DNA from: Actinacidiphila acididurans
Lineage (GTDB): Bacteria; Actinomycetota; Actinomycetes; Streptomycetales; Streptomycetaceae
Reading direction: 5' to 3'
DNA length: 64,000 nt
Assembly (NCBI RefSeq): GCF_016918855.1
Contig: NZ_JADKYB010000001.1
Location: 186,001-250,000, forward strand
Under the pieces are notes generated by a model. The model saw nothing but the letters and a program-made list of their open reading frames with translations, was not told the DNA's origin and did not search any database. Positions 1-8,499 of the stretch are shown one piece after another. Each line of letters starts with the position of its first letter. The first letter of the stretch is position 1. The position numbers and the translations under genes are program-made.

Positions 1-548
1 CCGCCGACCGTGTCGTACCGCATCACCTCACCTTCCTCGGACCCCAACTGCACGGTGCCACAGCCCAGTTGCTGCACGCCGCGATCGACGCCGGGCTCGC
101 GTCCGGCGCGCTGGAGGAAGCCGTCGCGTTCGTCCGCACCAAGAGCCGGCCGTGGTTCGAGAGCGGGTACGACACGGCAGCCGAGGACCCCCTGCTGATC
201 CAGCGCTTCGGCGAGCTGGGCCTCCAGGTGCGGGCCTCGAACGCGTTGCTGGCGGCCGCGGCAGACGCCGTCGACGCGGCGGGCGCCGACCTGAACGACG
301 ACACCGCGGCCGAGGCGTCGATCGCGGTGTCCGCGGCGAAGGTCCACGCGGCGCAGACGGCCGTCGACATCGCCGGAGCGCTCTTCGAGGTGGCCGGCAC
401 CCGCTCGGCGTCCGATCGCCTCAACCTGCACCGGTACTGGCGCGACGCACGCACCCACACCCTGCACGATCCGAGTCGCTGGAAGGTCCAGCACATCGGC
501 CGCTACGTGCTCAACGGAACCCGCCCGCCCCGGCACGGACTCATCTGA
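1..548 (+). CDS. Acyl-CoA dehydrogenase family flavoprotein (SfnB/DszC type), C-terminal part
   Basis: This frame is open from the window edge, so the N-terminus lies outside; about 181 residues remain. The visible part is the helical C-terminal acyl-CoA dehydrogenase domain, with a stretch reading SAAKVHAAQTAVDIAGALFE and then RYWRDARTHTLHDP close to the end. Those features are typical of the SfnB/DszC/dibenzothiophene-desulfurisation branch, which uses reduced flavin and O2 rather than acyl-CoA. The stop is 20 nt before the SsuD-like gene on the same strand, so the two are probably co-transcribed for organosulfur use. The family is clear; the substrate is inferred from the neighbour only. 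Confidence 0.85.
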   Translation, partial: ADRVVPHHLTFLGPQLHGATAQLLHAAIDAGLASGALEEAVAFVRTKSRPWFESGYDTAAEDPLLIQRFGELGLQVRASNALLAAAADAVDAAGADLNDDTAAEASIAVSAAKVHAAQTAVDIAGALFEVAGTRSASDRLNLHRYWRDARTHTLHDPSRWKVQHIGRYVLNGTRPPRHGLI

Positions 549-568
549 CCCAGCGAGGAGTTTTCCCC

Positions 569-1723
569 GTGAGCCTCACCTTCCACTGGTTCCTGCCCAC
601 CTACGGCGACAGCCGTCACGTCGTCGGGGGCGGCCACGGCCTGCCCGCAGGAGCGGCCGGCGGGGAGCGCCCGGCCGACCTCGGCTACCTGAGCCAGATC
701 GGCAGGGCCGCCGAACAACTCGGCTTCGTGGGGGCGCTGACCCCCACCGGGGCCTGGTGCGAAGACGCGTGGCTGACCACCGCGATGCTCTCCCGCGAAA
801 CCGAGCGACTGAAGTTCCTGGTCGCCTTCCGGCCGGGCTTCGTCGCACCCACCCTGGCCGCGCAGATGGCCGCGACCTTCCAGCGCCACGCGCCCGGGCG
901 ACTACTGCTCAACGTGGTCACCGGCGGCGAGAGCCACGAGCAGCGCGCCTACGGCGACTTCCTGGACAAGGAGAACCGCTACGCGCGCACGGGCGAGTTC
1001 CTGCAGATCGTCTCCCGGCTGTGGCGGGGCGAGTCCGTGACGTTCGGCGGCGAGCACCTGCGGGTGGAGAACGCCGAGCTGGCGCGGGTTCCCGACCCGG
1101 TACCGCCGGTCTACTTCGGTGGGTCGTCACCGGCGGCCGGGCCGGTCGCCGCCCGGCACAGCGACGTCTACCTCAGCTGGGGGGAGCCTCCGGCGCAAGT
1201 CGCCGAGAAGATCGCCTGGATCCGCGGGCTGGCTGCCGAGCAGGGGCGCACGCTCCGATTCGGCATCCGGCTGCACGTCATCACCCGCGACACCGCGGAC
1301 GCCGCATGGGCCGAGGCGCGGCGCCTGCTCGACGGGTTCTCCGACGAGGCGGTTCAGGCCGTCCAAGCAGGCCTGGCGCGCAGCGAGTCCGAAGGCCAAC
1401 GCCGGATGCTCGCCCTGCACGGCGGCAGTCGCGACGGTCTGGAGGTCTCGCCGAACCTGTGGGCCGGCATCGGCTTGGTGCGCGGCGGCGCGGGCACGGC
1501 GCTCGTGGGCAGCCACCGGGAGGTCGCGGACCGGATCACGGAGTACAGCGCCCTCGGCATCGAGGAGTTCGTGATGTCGGGGCACCCGCACCTGGAGGAG
1601 GCATACTGGTTCGGCGAGGGAGTCCTCCCGCTGCTCGCCTCCGACGGCCTGTGGGCCCACCCGGCGGCTCTATCCGTCCCCCAGCACGGCGGCGTGCCGT
1701 TCGCGACGGGCATCACACGCTGA
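569..1723 (+). CDS. ssuD: FMN-dependent alkanesulfonate monooxygenase-like protein (SsuD family)
   Basis: A 384-residue luciferase-like (bacterial LLM class) monooxygenase. The family oxidises alkanesulfonates with FMNH2 and O2, releasing sulfite. SsuD hallmarks are visible: FHWFLPTYGDSR at the N-terminus, LNVVTGGESHEQRAYGDFLD near residue 115, and VMSGHPHLEEAYWFGEGVLP near the C-terminus. GTG at 569 is chosen because it follows a CGAGGAG ribosome site and begins at the family N-terminus; longer in-frame starts run back into the upstream dehydrogenase. It follows the SfnB/DszC-like gene by 20 nt, making a sulfur-scavenging pair. No separate flavin reductase is seen nearby. Confidence 0.9.
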   Translation: MSLTFHWFLPTYGDSRHVVGGGHGLPAGAAGGERPADLGYLSQIGRAAEQLGFVGALTPTGAWCEDAWLTTAMLSRETERLKFLVAFRPGFVAPTLAAQMAATFQRHAPGRLLLNVVTGGESHEQRAYGDFLDKENRYARTGEFLQIVSRLWRGESVTFGGEHLRVENAELARVPDPVPPVYFGGSSPAAGPVAARHSDVYLSWGEPPAQVAEKIAWIRGLAAEQGRTLRFGIRLHVITRDTADAAWAEARRLLDGFSDEAVQAVQAGLARSESEGQRRMLALHGGSRDGLEVSPNLWAGIGLVRGGAGTALVGSHREVADRITEYSALGIEEFVMSGHPHLEEAYWFGEGVLPLLASDGLWAHPAALSVPQHGGVPFATGITR

Positions 1724-1952
1724 CCACTACCCTCGCAACCGGCAGTTGAGCTGCCGTGCGGTGGCCATGCTGTTCCCGGCGGGCCGGTTCGTCAGGTCCT
1801 GGTCGCCGATGTCCTGCCCGCCGGTGCGCGGCGTGATGTAGGGGACCGAGCCGGTGATCGGCGGGACCCCGGCCAGGCCGCCGTGACAGCGAAGTGGGCC
1901 GGCTTCGGTGGCGAGTGCGAGTTCCATGCGACACGCTCCCGCAGGTTGTCGG

Positions 1953-2915
1953 TCAGGGCCCGTGAGTGCCGGGACGGGCGGTCGGGTATTTCGATCCATT
2001 CGCCGAGCCGGGCCTGGTACGCCACTGCCATCTGGCCAAGCTTGAGTTCGCGGGTCTGTTCGCCCTGCGGGACGAGCAGCCACAGGCCGCGGCCGCCGTC
2101 CCGGGCCGGCGGTTGAGGCCGCCGCGCGTGTTGCAGCGGCGAACACCGCGGCTTCGGTGAGCAGGACCGGGCCGGCGTCGGAGCCAGCGGTCGCAGCTCG
2201 CGTACCTGCGGCTCCACCCGAGGTCCGCGAGCAGTCCCATGATCTCCGCGCGGGGGGACTGCACGGCGGGGTGCTTCTTCCAGCGCTTGCGTTCTTCCTT
2301 GAGCATCTGCGGGATGCGGCCGGCGGACAGGCCGAGCTTGTCGGCGATGTCCTTCTGCTTGGGCCCTACGTCGATGCCGGGCGGTTCGCCGCGGTCGTTG
2401 GGCAGCCGGAGCAGGAGACGGACCATCTCGACCTTGGCCGCGTTGGCCGTTGTTTTTCGGCTCCCGTACGAGAAAGTCGGTGCTGCAGGGCAGGACCGAG
2501 CCGTCGCCCCACCTGGGCAGCTCGCGGGATGCCATCTCGTGCAGGGTGACGGCGACCGCGTTCTGGCCGGGTAGCCGGCCAGCGAGAAGTCGATGAGGAC
2601 GAGCTCGCGGGTGCGGTTCGGGCGGATCCGTACGGCGATGTTGTCCGGCTTGATGTCGGGAGTGCCAGACGCTCTCGCCCTCCAGGAAGTCCACGGCCTC
2701 GAAGAGGTAGTCGCCGTACGCCTCCAGTTGGTCCGTCTTGAGCCGGCCGACCTCGCGGAGCTGGCGGGCCACCGTCTCCTGGCGGTGACGCTCGCCGCGG
2801 TCGCTCCCGTGACCGGCCTGGGCGGCGCACACCAGGTGGTGCTGCCCGCTGTTGTGGCCGGTCCTCGCCTGCTTGGGATGGCACTGCGGATCGCACTTGC
2901 GTGCCTGAAGGCCAC
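1953..2915 (-). pseudogene. Degenerate PglW-like (BREX type 2) serine/threonine kinase remnant
   Basis: Pieces of one protein are spread over two or three minus-strand frames. Read 5' to 3' they are DIKPDNIAVRIRPNRT (kinase catalytic loop, about 2660-2610), then LIDFSLAGYPA (DFG-like loop, DFS here), then AVAVTLHEMASRELPRWGDG in another frame (about 2550-2500), then MVRLLLRLPND and PKQKDIADKLGLSAGRIPQM (about 2430-2300), an HTH-like segment. This order matches my recollection of Streptomyces PglW, the kinase of the phage growth limitation (BREX type 2) system. The N-terminal half of PglW is absent and frames shift between blocks, so it cannot work. Related frames extend to about 1727 and 2952 but I do not recognise the distal part. 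Confidence 0.55.
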
Positions 2916-3189
2916 ATGTACTTTGTTTTCCCTGGTCAGTGCCTGTTTCCACGGGCTGGTTCGTGTGTCACAACCCTCTTCCCCCTGTTGTGACAGATGG
3001 CCGGGCGATCACCGTTCAACGGATCGGCTGGCGGCCGCACCGCGGGCTGGAAGGTCGCGGCAAAGACAGGCCTGCGCGAGCACGGCCTGGCCTTTAGTCG
3101 ACATCGTCCTCGCCTTCCACGCGCTGGCGGGGCTTCGCTTCCTCGTGGAACTGGGCGAGCTTGCGTTCGGATAAGTAGATCAATTCACG

Positions 3190-3488
3190 CATGGATCGAG
3201 CTTGACCACGTCCCGGTGATACGGGGGACGTGGCTCGACGGTGGACTGGTCGTCGGCGACGAGTGCTTCGTCTTCTTCAACGACCTCAAGAGCCCCGAAG
3301 AGGGCGCCACCAACGACTACATCTACCTGGACGAGAGCTCCCACTGCCGCAAGCCACTCATCTGCGCGTTTGGGGCTCGCCGCTACGGCGGCGAGTGGAA
3401 GTTCCGCGCTGTGGGCCAGGGGTACGCCTCCGGCCTGCGCGGTATCGCCCTTAACTTCGGCGTCAACGTTTCGCAAACCGATTCCTAG
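3190..3488 (+). pseudogene. TerD-family tellurium resistance protein remnant (internally deleted)
   Basis: The C-terminal end reads GEWKFRAVGQGYASGLRGIA followed by a FGVNVS-like tail, the unmistakable end of TerD/TerZ proteins. Upstream are VVGDECFVFFNDLKSPE, matching the middle of TerD, and a short stretch that replaces roughly 80 residues. The normal Ca-binding core (HTGDNLTGEGDGDDE region) is missing and there is no proper TerD N-terminus. An open frame can be followed back to 2997, but its first 65 residues do not look like any TerD. I treat it as a deletion derivative in a decaying region. Confidence 0.6.
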
Positions 3489-3526
3489 CCGCTGGCTGGG
3501 GAACGGACGACGTAGAGGGGGAGCCG

Positions 3527-3820
3527 ATGGGGGCGGAAAGCAGGGGGAAGGGAGCACGCTGGCAGCCCTGGGCGGGCACCCCCATGACGCTGGGCGTCTC
3601 GGGGGTAGAGGCGTGGCACGGTCAGCCGGGGATTGCGCTCGCGGCCGTGCTGCTTCCTGGCCTGCCCTACGCCCTGGTGGTGTGTGTCGCCGGATGTGTT
3701 GCAATGCTCACGCGCAACCCCGCCCGGGGCCGGGCGGCGCTGAAGGTTCTGGATCGGATGCTAGGGCAGGGCGGTCGGGAGCGCGGACGGTCCGGCCCCG
3801 TACAGCCTCCTGCCGAGTGA
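3527..3820 (+). CDS. Small hypothetical membrane protein
   Basis: A 97-residue reading frame starting with ATG after a GGGGGAG purine stretch. It has one obvious hydrophobic segment at about residues 36-60 (LAAVLLPGLPYALVVCVAGC), followed by a basic, probably cytoplasmic tail. I do not recognise a family. It begins 39 nt after the TerD remnant and is surrounded by broken genes, so it may itself be a remnant. The codon pattern is acceptable for the genome but not decisive. Confidence 0.35.
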   Translation: MGAESRGKGARWQPWAGTPMTLGVSGVEAWHGQPGIALAAVLLPGLPYALVVCVAGCVAMLTRNPARGRAALKVLDRMLGQGGRERGRSGPVQPPAE

Positions 3821-3891
3821 ATCTCCCCGCCGAGCTCCGTGCACCACAGGTGTTGCACGCGCTATGGTCATCCTGACCGCTTCTGAGCTAC

Positions 3892-4188
3892 GTGAACTCG
3901 AACCGCACGCTCGCGGCGCCCCGGAGAAATCCGGGCGACGGCGACCCGAGCGGCGAGCACCTGTTCAGTGCCCTGGCTGGGGACGTGGTCGCGTTCACGG
4001 AAGCCGAGGGTACCGGGGTTGAGTTCGAGCGGGTCGCGCTCACTCCCGAGCAGATCGTGATTGACCGCCTGCCGACCGCACCGCCGAAGGCGACCGGCCG
4101 GCGCTCGTTCTCCGGTGCCGCCACCGCTCAGGCCGAAGCCCTGCCGCCCGGCGTCCTGGCCGCGGTGAGGAATTCGTCGTCAAGCTGA
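3892..4188 (+). CDS. Hypothetical protein fragment (98 aa)
   Basis: The reading frame contains EFERVALTPEQIVIDRLPTA and then AQAEALPPGVLAAV, which looks like the interior of a longer conserved accessory protein; I cannot name the family. The last residues (RNSSSS) are out of register with a downstream coding-looking frame beginning at 4167, which suggests a junction or frameshift near 4165. Its start is not supported by a good ribosome site. Probably a remnant. Confidence 0.25.
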   Translation: MNSNRTLAAPRRNPGDGDPSGEHLFSALAGDVVAFTEAEGTGVEFERVALTPEQIVIDRLPTAPPKATGRRSFSGAATAQAEALPPGVLAAVRNSSSS

Positions 4189-4259
4189 CCAAGCCCGGGG
4201 ACATCGAGCACGCCCGGGAACTCGTCAGCGGGGAGACCACCCATCTTCAAGAGAAGGAA
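4167..4259 (+). pseudogene. Short BP74-like protein fragment
   Basis: The frame reads EEFVVKLTKPGDIEHARELV and SGETTHL, resembling the N-terminal strand and helix of the BP74/calmodulin-binding-like domain found in secreted actinobacterial proteins. About 30 residues remain and the frame runs straight into the next gene, whose own ATG has a ribosome site. The identification rests on one short match. Confidence 0.3.
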
Positions 4260-4265
4260 GCGGGC

Positions 4266-4661
4266 ATGACGAGCAACAGACGCGACTGGCTGCTCTTCAC
4301 CGGGTGGCTCGTCACCGGATCCTGCTACCTGCTCGCCCTGCTCACCGTGCTGTCGATCGGGGTGTTCCTTCTGCCGGTCGCCGCGGCCGCCACCGTAGCG
4401 CTGGCCACCCGGACAGGCAGCCGGCGGGGCCTTCCGGGGCTCCTGTCGAGTGCCAGCCTGCCGCTCTTCGTCCTCACGTACATCAACCGGCAGGGTCCCG
4501 GTACGTCGTGCACGACCTCGGCCGGCGGTCGGACCTGCACCGACGGGCTGCTCAACCCGTGGCTTCTGCTTGCCGCCGGGCTGATCGTCCTCGTGGCCGG
4601 CATCGCGCTCTTCCTCGTCACGCAGCGGCGGGCGGGCGAAAGTCTGCGAGGCGGGCCGTGA
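4266..4661 (+). CDS. Hypothetical multi-pass membrane protein
   Basis: 131 residues starting at ATG with AAGGAAG 8 nt upstream. At least three hydrophobic segments are visible: about 9-30 (LLFTGWLVTGSCYLLALL), 32-48, 60-73 and 97-117 (LLLAAGLIVLVAGIALFLV). The loop between the last two contains two cysteines (SCTTSAGGRTCTDG) that could form a disulfide outside the cell. No enzymatic motif is seen. It is the only intact-looking gene between two groups of remnants. Function unknown. Confidence 0.7.
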   Translation: MTSNRRDWLLFTGWLVTGSCYLLALLTVLSIGVFLLPVAAAATVALATRTGSRRGLPGLLSSASLPLFVLTYINRQGPGTSCTTSAGGRTCTDGLLNPWLLLAAGLIVLVAGIALFLVTQRRAGESLRGGP

Positions 4662-4689
4662 GGTGCCGCCTTCGCGGGCCTCGCTGAGC

Positions 4690-4972
4690 GGACGTGCCGG
4701 CGCCAGCACGTCATCCCTGAGCCGAACCCGAGCTCCTGCGGCAGGTGCTCCCGCTGGATTCCCGTGTGCAGCACGAACAGGATCCCGCACAGCACCTCGC
4801 GGTCCGGAACCGGCCTGCGCCCCGGATACCGCAACCGCCGCTCCCTCCTCGGCAGCAGCGGCTCGATCGGCCCCCACAACTCATCCGACGCGATCCACGG
4901 CGAAGTCCCCACGACCCGCCCAACGTCCAACTCACCCCGCCGGACACGGCCACCAGGACCGCACCACCTCAT
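4690..4972 (-). pseudogene. IS5-family transposase N-terminal fragment
   Basis: The minus-strand frame reads SDELWGPIEPLLPRRERR, PGRRPVPDREVLCGILFVLH, TGI..EHLPQELGFGSGMTCWRR, the conserved N-terminal (DUF4096-like) region of IS5-group transposases. Homology stops near 4690; the catalytic DDE part is absent. A remnant of a former insertion. Confidence 0.7.
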
Positions 4973-4975
4973 GTG

Positions 4976-5371
4976 TTAGCCGCTGTTAGGGACTTCGGCT
5001 GGGTCGGCTGGGCTTTCGCCCGCAGCCATCAGCCTGCCCAGTGCCCGCGCCGCAGCGGCAAGTTGCGGATGGTCGCCCCAGGCATTCGCCCGGCCCCTGG
5101 CACGCTCGTCCGGCCCGGAAAGATGGGCAGCGTAGAACTCGCGACCTGCTGTGGTGGCCTCATAGAACTGGCACTCATCGTCTCGACGCGTGCCTGCCGG
5201 GATTGAGGCGATCAGGCCTGCTCGAAGCAGCAGAAAGGCATGCCGGTCCAGCGCCGGCAGCGAGCCGAAGTAACGGGTGTCCCGCCCCTCTACGGCCCCG
5301 CGCAACAGTCACAGCTCGTGAAGCGGCAGATCCTCCACGGCGTCCTCCTCGATCACTTGTCGGTGTCCCAT
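4976..5371 (-). pseudogene. Hypothetical protein interrupted by an in-frame stop
   Basis: From ATG at 5371 the frame reads MGHRQVIEEDAVEDLPLHEL, then TGA at 5311-5309, then LLRGAVEGRDTRYFGSLPAL and RHAFLLLRAGLIASIPAG to the stop at 4976. The two halves read as one continuous protein, so the TGA looks like a nonsense mutation. A TTG at 5305 could still start a 109-residue product. The middle resembles a winged-helix fold, but I cannot name a family. It abuts the IS5 fragment. Confidence 0.35.
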
Positions 5372-5765
5372 GGGCAGACGGGATGCAGGATTACAAGACC
5401 GAAGACCATCACTGCGCTGGGGTTAAAGCACAAGCTGACCACAGGGCGCGCATGTTCCCACCCTGCGCCCGGGGCTGGGCGCCCGCGCAGTGGCTGCTCC
5501 ACCAGAGGTGGTCTTGGCGCGCAGGAGTCGGCCTTGAAGAACCAGCTCGGGGTGACCAGTTGCCACACGTCGCCGGTTGACGCGTGGATCAGCCTCGCGG
5601 CGATGGGGGGATCGGCGGGGATGTCGCAGCTCGGCGCCCACAGTGTGGGAGAAGCCTCACAGCCGACCCTCTGCTGTCTGCTGACGACGGAGGCCGCGAC
5701 TGAATAAGGGTCACGGTCTCGGCGTGAGCCTCTTCGTGGCAGCACGAAAAAGCCAGGTCAGACGA
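5312..5765. other. No supported gene
   Basis: A minus-strand frame of 130 codons spans 5353-5745, but it has no family signature and poor ribosome-site support. The stretch is relatively rich in short direct and inverted repeats. I see nothing I can annotate. Confidence 0.4.
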
Positions 5766-5892
5766 GGGGTGTAGCGAACGGCGTCATTTTATGACGCCGT
5801 TCGCTACACCCCGAGTCGGCGCGACCTGGACCTCCATGATGGCGGTCCAGGTCCGGGAATGACGAAACCCCCCGCCCGGTCCCGTGGGGACC
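5766..5892 (-). terminator. Cluster of three strong hairpins downstream of the binding-protein gene
   Basis: A perfect inverted repeat with 22-nt arms (5766-5787 and 5791-5812) separated by TTT is followed by a second with 10-nt arms (5823-5832/5844-5853, GACCTGGACC) and a third with 6-nt arms (5878-5883/5887-5892, GGTCCC). All lie just past the stop of the minus-strand binding-protein gene at 5908. That fits an intrinsic terminator of the stem-rich, T-poor type common in Streptomyces. The 22-nt palindrome is unusually perfect and could alternatively be an IS end. Confidence 0.6.
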
Positions 5893-5907
5893 AGAGCCGG
5901 GGGTCGG

Positions 5908-6981
5908 TCACGTCAGGTCGCGGCCGGACAGGGCGGTGGAGCCGCAGTTGGTGTCGGTGGCGAAGCCGTACAGGTTGATCACCGTGGTCGCCTTGCAGAC
6001 CTTGGAGGCGCTGCCGACGAAGGTGTCCTTTGTGAAGGTTTCGTTGGTCCGGCTGTCCGGGATCACGTTGTAGACCTCGGTAGTGAGCGGGAACTGAGGG
6101 TTCGTGGTGATGGGATACGGGCCGGGGCAGGGGCATGGCGCCGGTATCGTCCCCGGAGGTTCCCAGTCGACGTTCAGCGGGGTAGCGCCGTTGCGGCGGT
6201 CCGTCACGCCCGTCGTGGCGTGGTTGGACTGCGCGATCCACTGCGCGACCGAGAAGGGCGTGATGTCCTCGGCGTGGTCCACCGCGGCGGTGCGCTGCAG
6301 CGCGTTGCCGTTGTTCTCCTGGACCTGATTGCCGTTCTTGGCGGTGTCGCTCACGCACCAGGGCAGGGTGGTGGCGTTGAAGCCCAGCATGGATGCCCAG
6401 TACTTCCGGGTGCCGGACCCGGCCTGCGGCACCAGTGGGTGCACGGTGATGCCGTTGATGGTCGGGTAGGTGCCGGCCGGCAGCAGGTTGCCGGCCGTGT
6501 CGAGGCAGTTGTAGATGCGGTTCAGGTCGGAGGCCGCCTTCTGGGCGTTCGTGGTGGCCGTGGCCGAGTAGGTGAGGTTGGAGGGCAGGGCGGTTCCGGT
6601 CTTCACTGTCGGCGCCACGGCGTCCAGGGCGAACGGGATGAAGGTGAACTGGCCCGTGGTGTTGGGGGCGGAGGAGGAGCGGGCGAAGTCGATGCAGTGG
6701 GTGCGGGCCGCGATGTCGGCACGCAGCGCGTTGACGCCGGCGCCGGCCCCGTCGGGGCGGGGGATCGTGCAGCCGCTGTCGCGGGTCTGGATCGGGGTGG
6801 TGCCGGTCGCGTCGTAGGACGCGATCAGGTTCCCGTCCGAGGTGCCGGTGGGGTTCGGGTCGGCGATCGTGTTGCCCAGGCCGTTCAGCACGTCCTGGGT
6901 GGTGTCGGAGCCCACGCCGACCAGGGTCCGGTGGACACCGGCCGGTGGGTCGGCCTGGGCTGTTACGGTGCCCATGACCAA
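5908..6981 (-). CDS. PstS-like periplasmic substrate-binding protein, 5'-truncated
   Basis: A PBP-like protein of 357 residues from the first ATG. It has VGSDTTQDVLNGLG near the N-terminus, a typical ligand-loop region, then SYDATGTTPIQTRDSG and a long mature domain with several Cys. Reading upstream of the ATG the same frame continues AATGSAALGLVMGTVTAQA, the hydrophobic core and cleavage site of a signal peptide, and then runs into an IS30 transposase remnant at about 7008. The original start codon and basic n-region are therefore lost. It probably bound phosphate or a related oxyanion or metabolite outside the membrane. No ABC permease is adjacent. Likely non-functional for export, though internal starts remain. 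Confidence 0.7.
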   Translation of the reverse strand: MVMGTVTAQADPPAGVHRTLVGVGSDTTQDVLNGLGNTIADPNPTGTSDGNLIASYDATGTTPIQTRDSGCTIPRPDGAGAGVNALRADIAARTHCIDFARSSSAPNTTGQFTFIPFALDAVAPTVKTGTALPSNLTYSATATTNAQKAASDLNRIYNCLDTAGNLLPAGTYPTINGITVHPLVPQAGSGTRKYWASMLGFNATTLPWCVSDTAKNGNQVQENNGNALQRTAAVDHAEDITPFSVAQWIAQSNHATTGVTDRRNGATPLNVDWEPPGTIPAPCPCPGPYPITTNPQFPLTTEVYNVIPDSRTNETFTKDTFVGSASKVCKATTVINLYGFATDTNCGSTALSGRDLT

Positions 6982-7007
6982 GCCGAGGGCCGCGGAGCCC
7001 GTGGCAG

Positions 7008-7205
7008 CGCGGCACCAATGAGAACACCAACGGGCTGTTGCGGCAGTACCTCCCCAAGGGCGCAGACCTCCGCACGTTCAGCCAGGCCGAACTCGACGCC
7101 ATCGCTCACGAGCTCAACCACCGTCCGCGCAAGACCCACGGCTACCGAACTCCGGCAGAGGTCTACGCTGACCTCCTGAACAGCGGCGATGCGCTGACCG
7201 CTTGA
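7008..7205 (+). pseudogene. IS30-family transposase C-terminal fragment
   Basis: The frame reads RGTNENTNGLLRQYLPKGAD, AELDAIAHELNHRPRKTHGY and ends TPAEVYADLL..LTA. These are the C-terminal signatures of IS30-type DDE transposases. The N-terminal HTH and first catalytic residues are absent. The fragment abuts the signal-peptide region of the binding-protein gene, marking the truncation junction. Confidence 0.8.
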
Positions 7206-7273
7206 GCTCGCCCTCGTATGCCGACAAGGGTCTTCTTCTGGCGATGCCTGCGGGGGCTTGCAACAGCGTTTCT

Positions 7274-8374
7274 TCAGACCTCGGGCCTGGGGGCGAGGGT
7301 GGTGAGGGCGGTGGCGATCTGGTCGAGGCGGGCGGGGGCGAGGGAGTAGAGGACGTAGTAGCCCTCGCGTTGGGTGGTGGTGAGTCCGGCCTGGGTGAGC
7401 TGGTGGAGATGGCGGGAGGTCACGGAGGGGGACAGGCCGAGGAGAGAGGCGAGTTCTTGCGTGGTGCGGCTCTGGGCGGCGAGGTGGGTGACGATCCGCA
7501 GGCGTGGGGCGGCGGCCAGAGCCCGGAGCGCGGTGAGGGTGTCTTCCTGACTGGCGGGGCGGGCGGTCGAGGCGGGCGCGAGGGGCAGGGCGGGGTAGGT
7601 GATCCGCAAGGGCCAGGGGGCGTCGCAGGTGACGCGGACGTGGGGCCAGACGTAGTGGCTGGCGGTGAACGTCACGGGGTGGTCGCGTGTCACGGAGATG
7701 TCGTGGTCGTGCGGACGGTCGAGCCGCAGGGTCCGCCGGGAGGGGTCGACGCGGATCTGGGGAGCGAGGGTGCGGAGCATCGGGAACAGGCCGTGGTGGG
7801 CGATCCGGGCACCTGAGCGGGCGATCGACTCGTACAGGGAGGGTTCGATGCGCTCCCACTCCTGGGCGAAGGCGGCGTCCCAATAGTCCTCCAGCACGGT
7901 GAGCGCGTCGTCGAGGACGGGGAGGGGGTCGGTGAGGATGCCCTCCAGGCGTGCCGCCCGGCTTGGGTCGCTGTTGCGGTACTCGGTGAGTACCGCGTCG
8001 CGGGTGGCGCGGTCGTCGACGAGGTCGTCGCCGGTGTGGCGGGTGGTGTCGACGAGCGTTCGGGCGAGTTCGGCGGCCAGCAGAGCGGGCGGCAGGCCCC
8101 GTACGGCCGCCAGCTGGTCCGCGAAGTCGGCGTCGTGATCACCGATGCGGCTTTCGAAGAGGGCGGGGATGTAGTCGGCCACGACGAAGTCGTGCCCGCG
8201 CATACGCCGGCGCAGGGCGGCGGGCAGGCGGCGGCACCGCCTGACCCAGGGGACGTGCAGGGCGTGGTGGCCGGGGTCGGTGAGGACGTGCCAGGAGTGG
8301 ACGGCTTCGAGTAGGGGGGAGACGGAGAAGGCGATGTCCTCCTCGGCCGTCTCGGCGAAGCGCAGGGTGATCAC
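7274..8374 (-). CDS. ArsR-type winged-helix transcriptional regulator (DUF5937-like)
   Basis: 366 residues. The N-terminal two thirds is an uncharacterised actinobacterial domain, starting MITLRFAETAEEDIAFSVSP (DUF5937-like). The C-terminal part carries an ArsR helix-turn-helix: ELASLLGLSPSVTSRHLHQL, followed by a wing ending EGYYVLYSL. No metal-binding ELCVCD motif is present, so it is unlikely to be a metal sensor. The gene stands alone and is divergent from the ybaK-like gene at 8500, so the 125-nt gap probably holds both promoters. Target genes are unknown. Confidence 0.85.
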   Translation of the reverse strand: MITLRFAETAEEDIAFSVSPLLEAVHSWHVLTDPGHHALHVPWVRRCRRLPAALRRRMRGHDFVVADYIPALFESRIGDHDADFADQLAAVRGLPPALLAAELARTLVDTTRHTGDDLVDDRATRDAVLTEYRNSDPSRAARLEGILTDPLPVLDDALTVLEDYWDAAFAQEWERIEPSLYESIARSGARIAHHGLFPMLRTLAPQIRVDPSRRTLRLDRPHDHDISVTRDHPVTFTASHYVWPHVRVTCDAPWPLRITYPALPLAPASTARPASQEDTLTALRALAAAPRLRIVTHLAAQSRTTQELASLLGLSPSVTSRHLHQLTQAGLTTTQREGYYVLYSLAPARLDQIATALTTLAPRPEV

Positions 8375-8499
8375 GATTGCAGGATTTCACAATCAGTTGA
8401 TCGGAACCGGTCGTCTCGGTCAGGCTCAGGAGCGGATCGCGCGCCGTCCGGCCGCAGGCCGACTCCCCTCCGTTTCGAGCGAAGGCTGCAGGTGACCCT

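Noticed and set aside
5353-5745. Minus-strand frame of 130 codons.
   Set aside because: No family features, no convincing ribosome site, and it lies among remnants; left as no supported gene.
5804-7102. Long minus-strand frame of 432 codons across the binding-protein gene.
   Set aside because: Arg/Pro/His-rich shadow of the PstS-like gene in another frame, running through the terminator hairpins.
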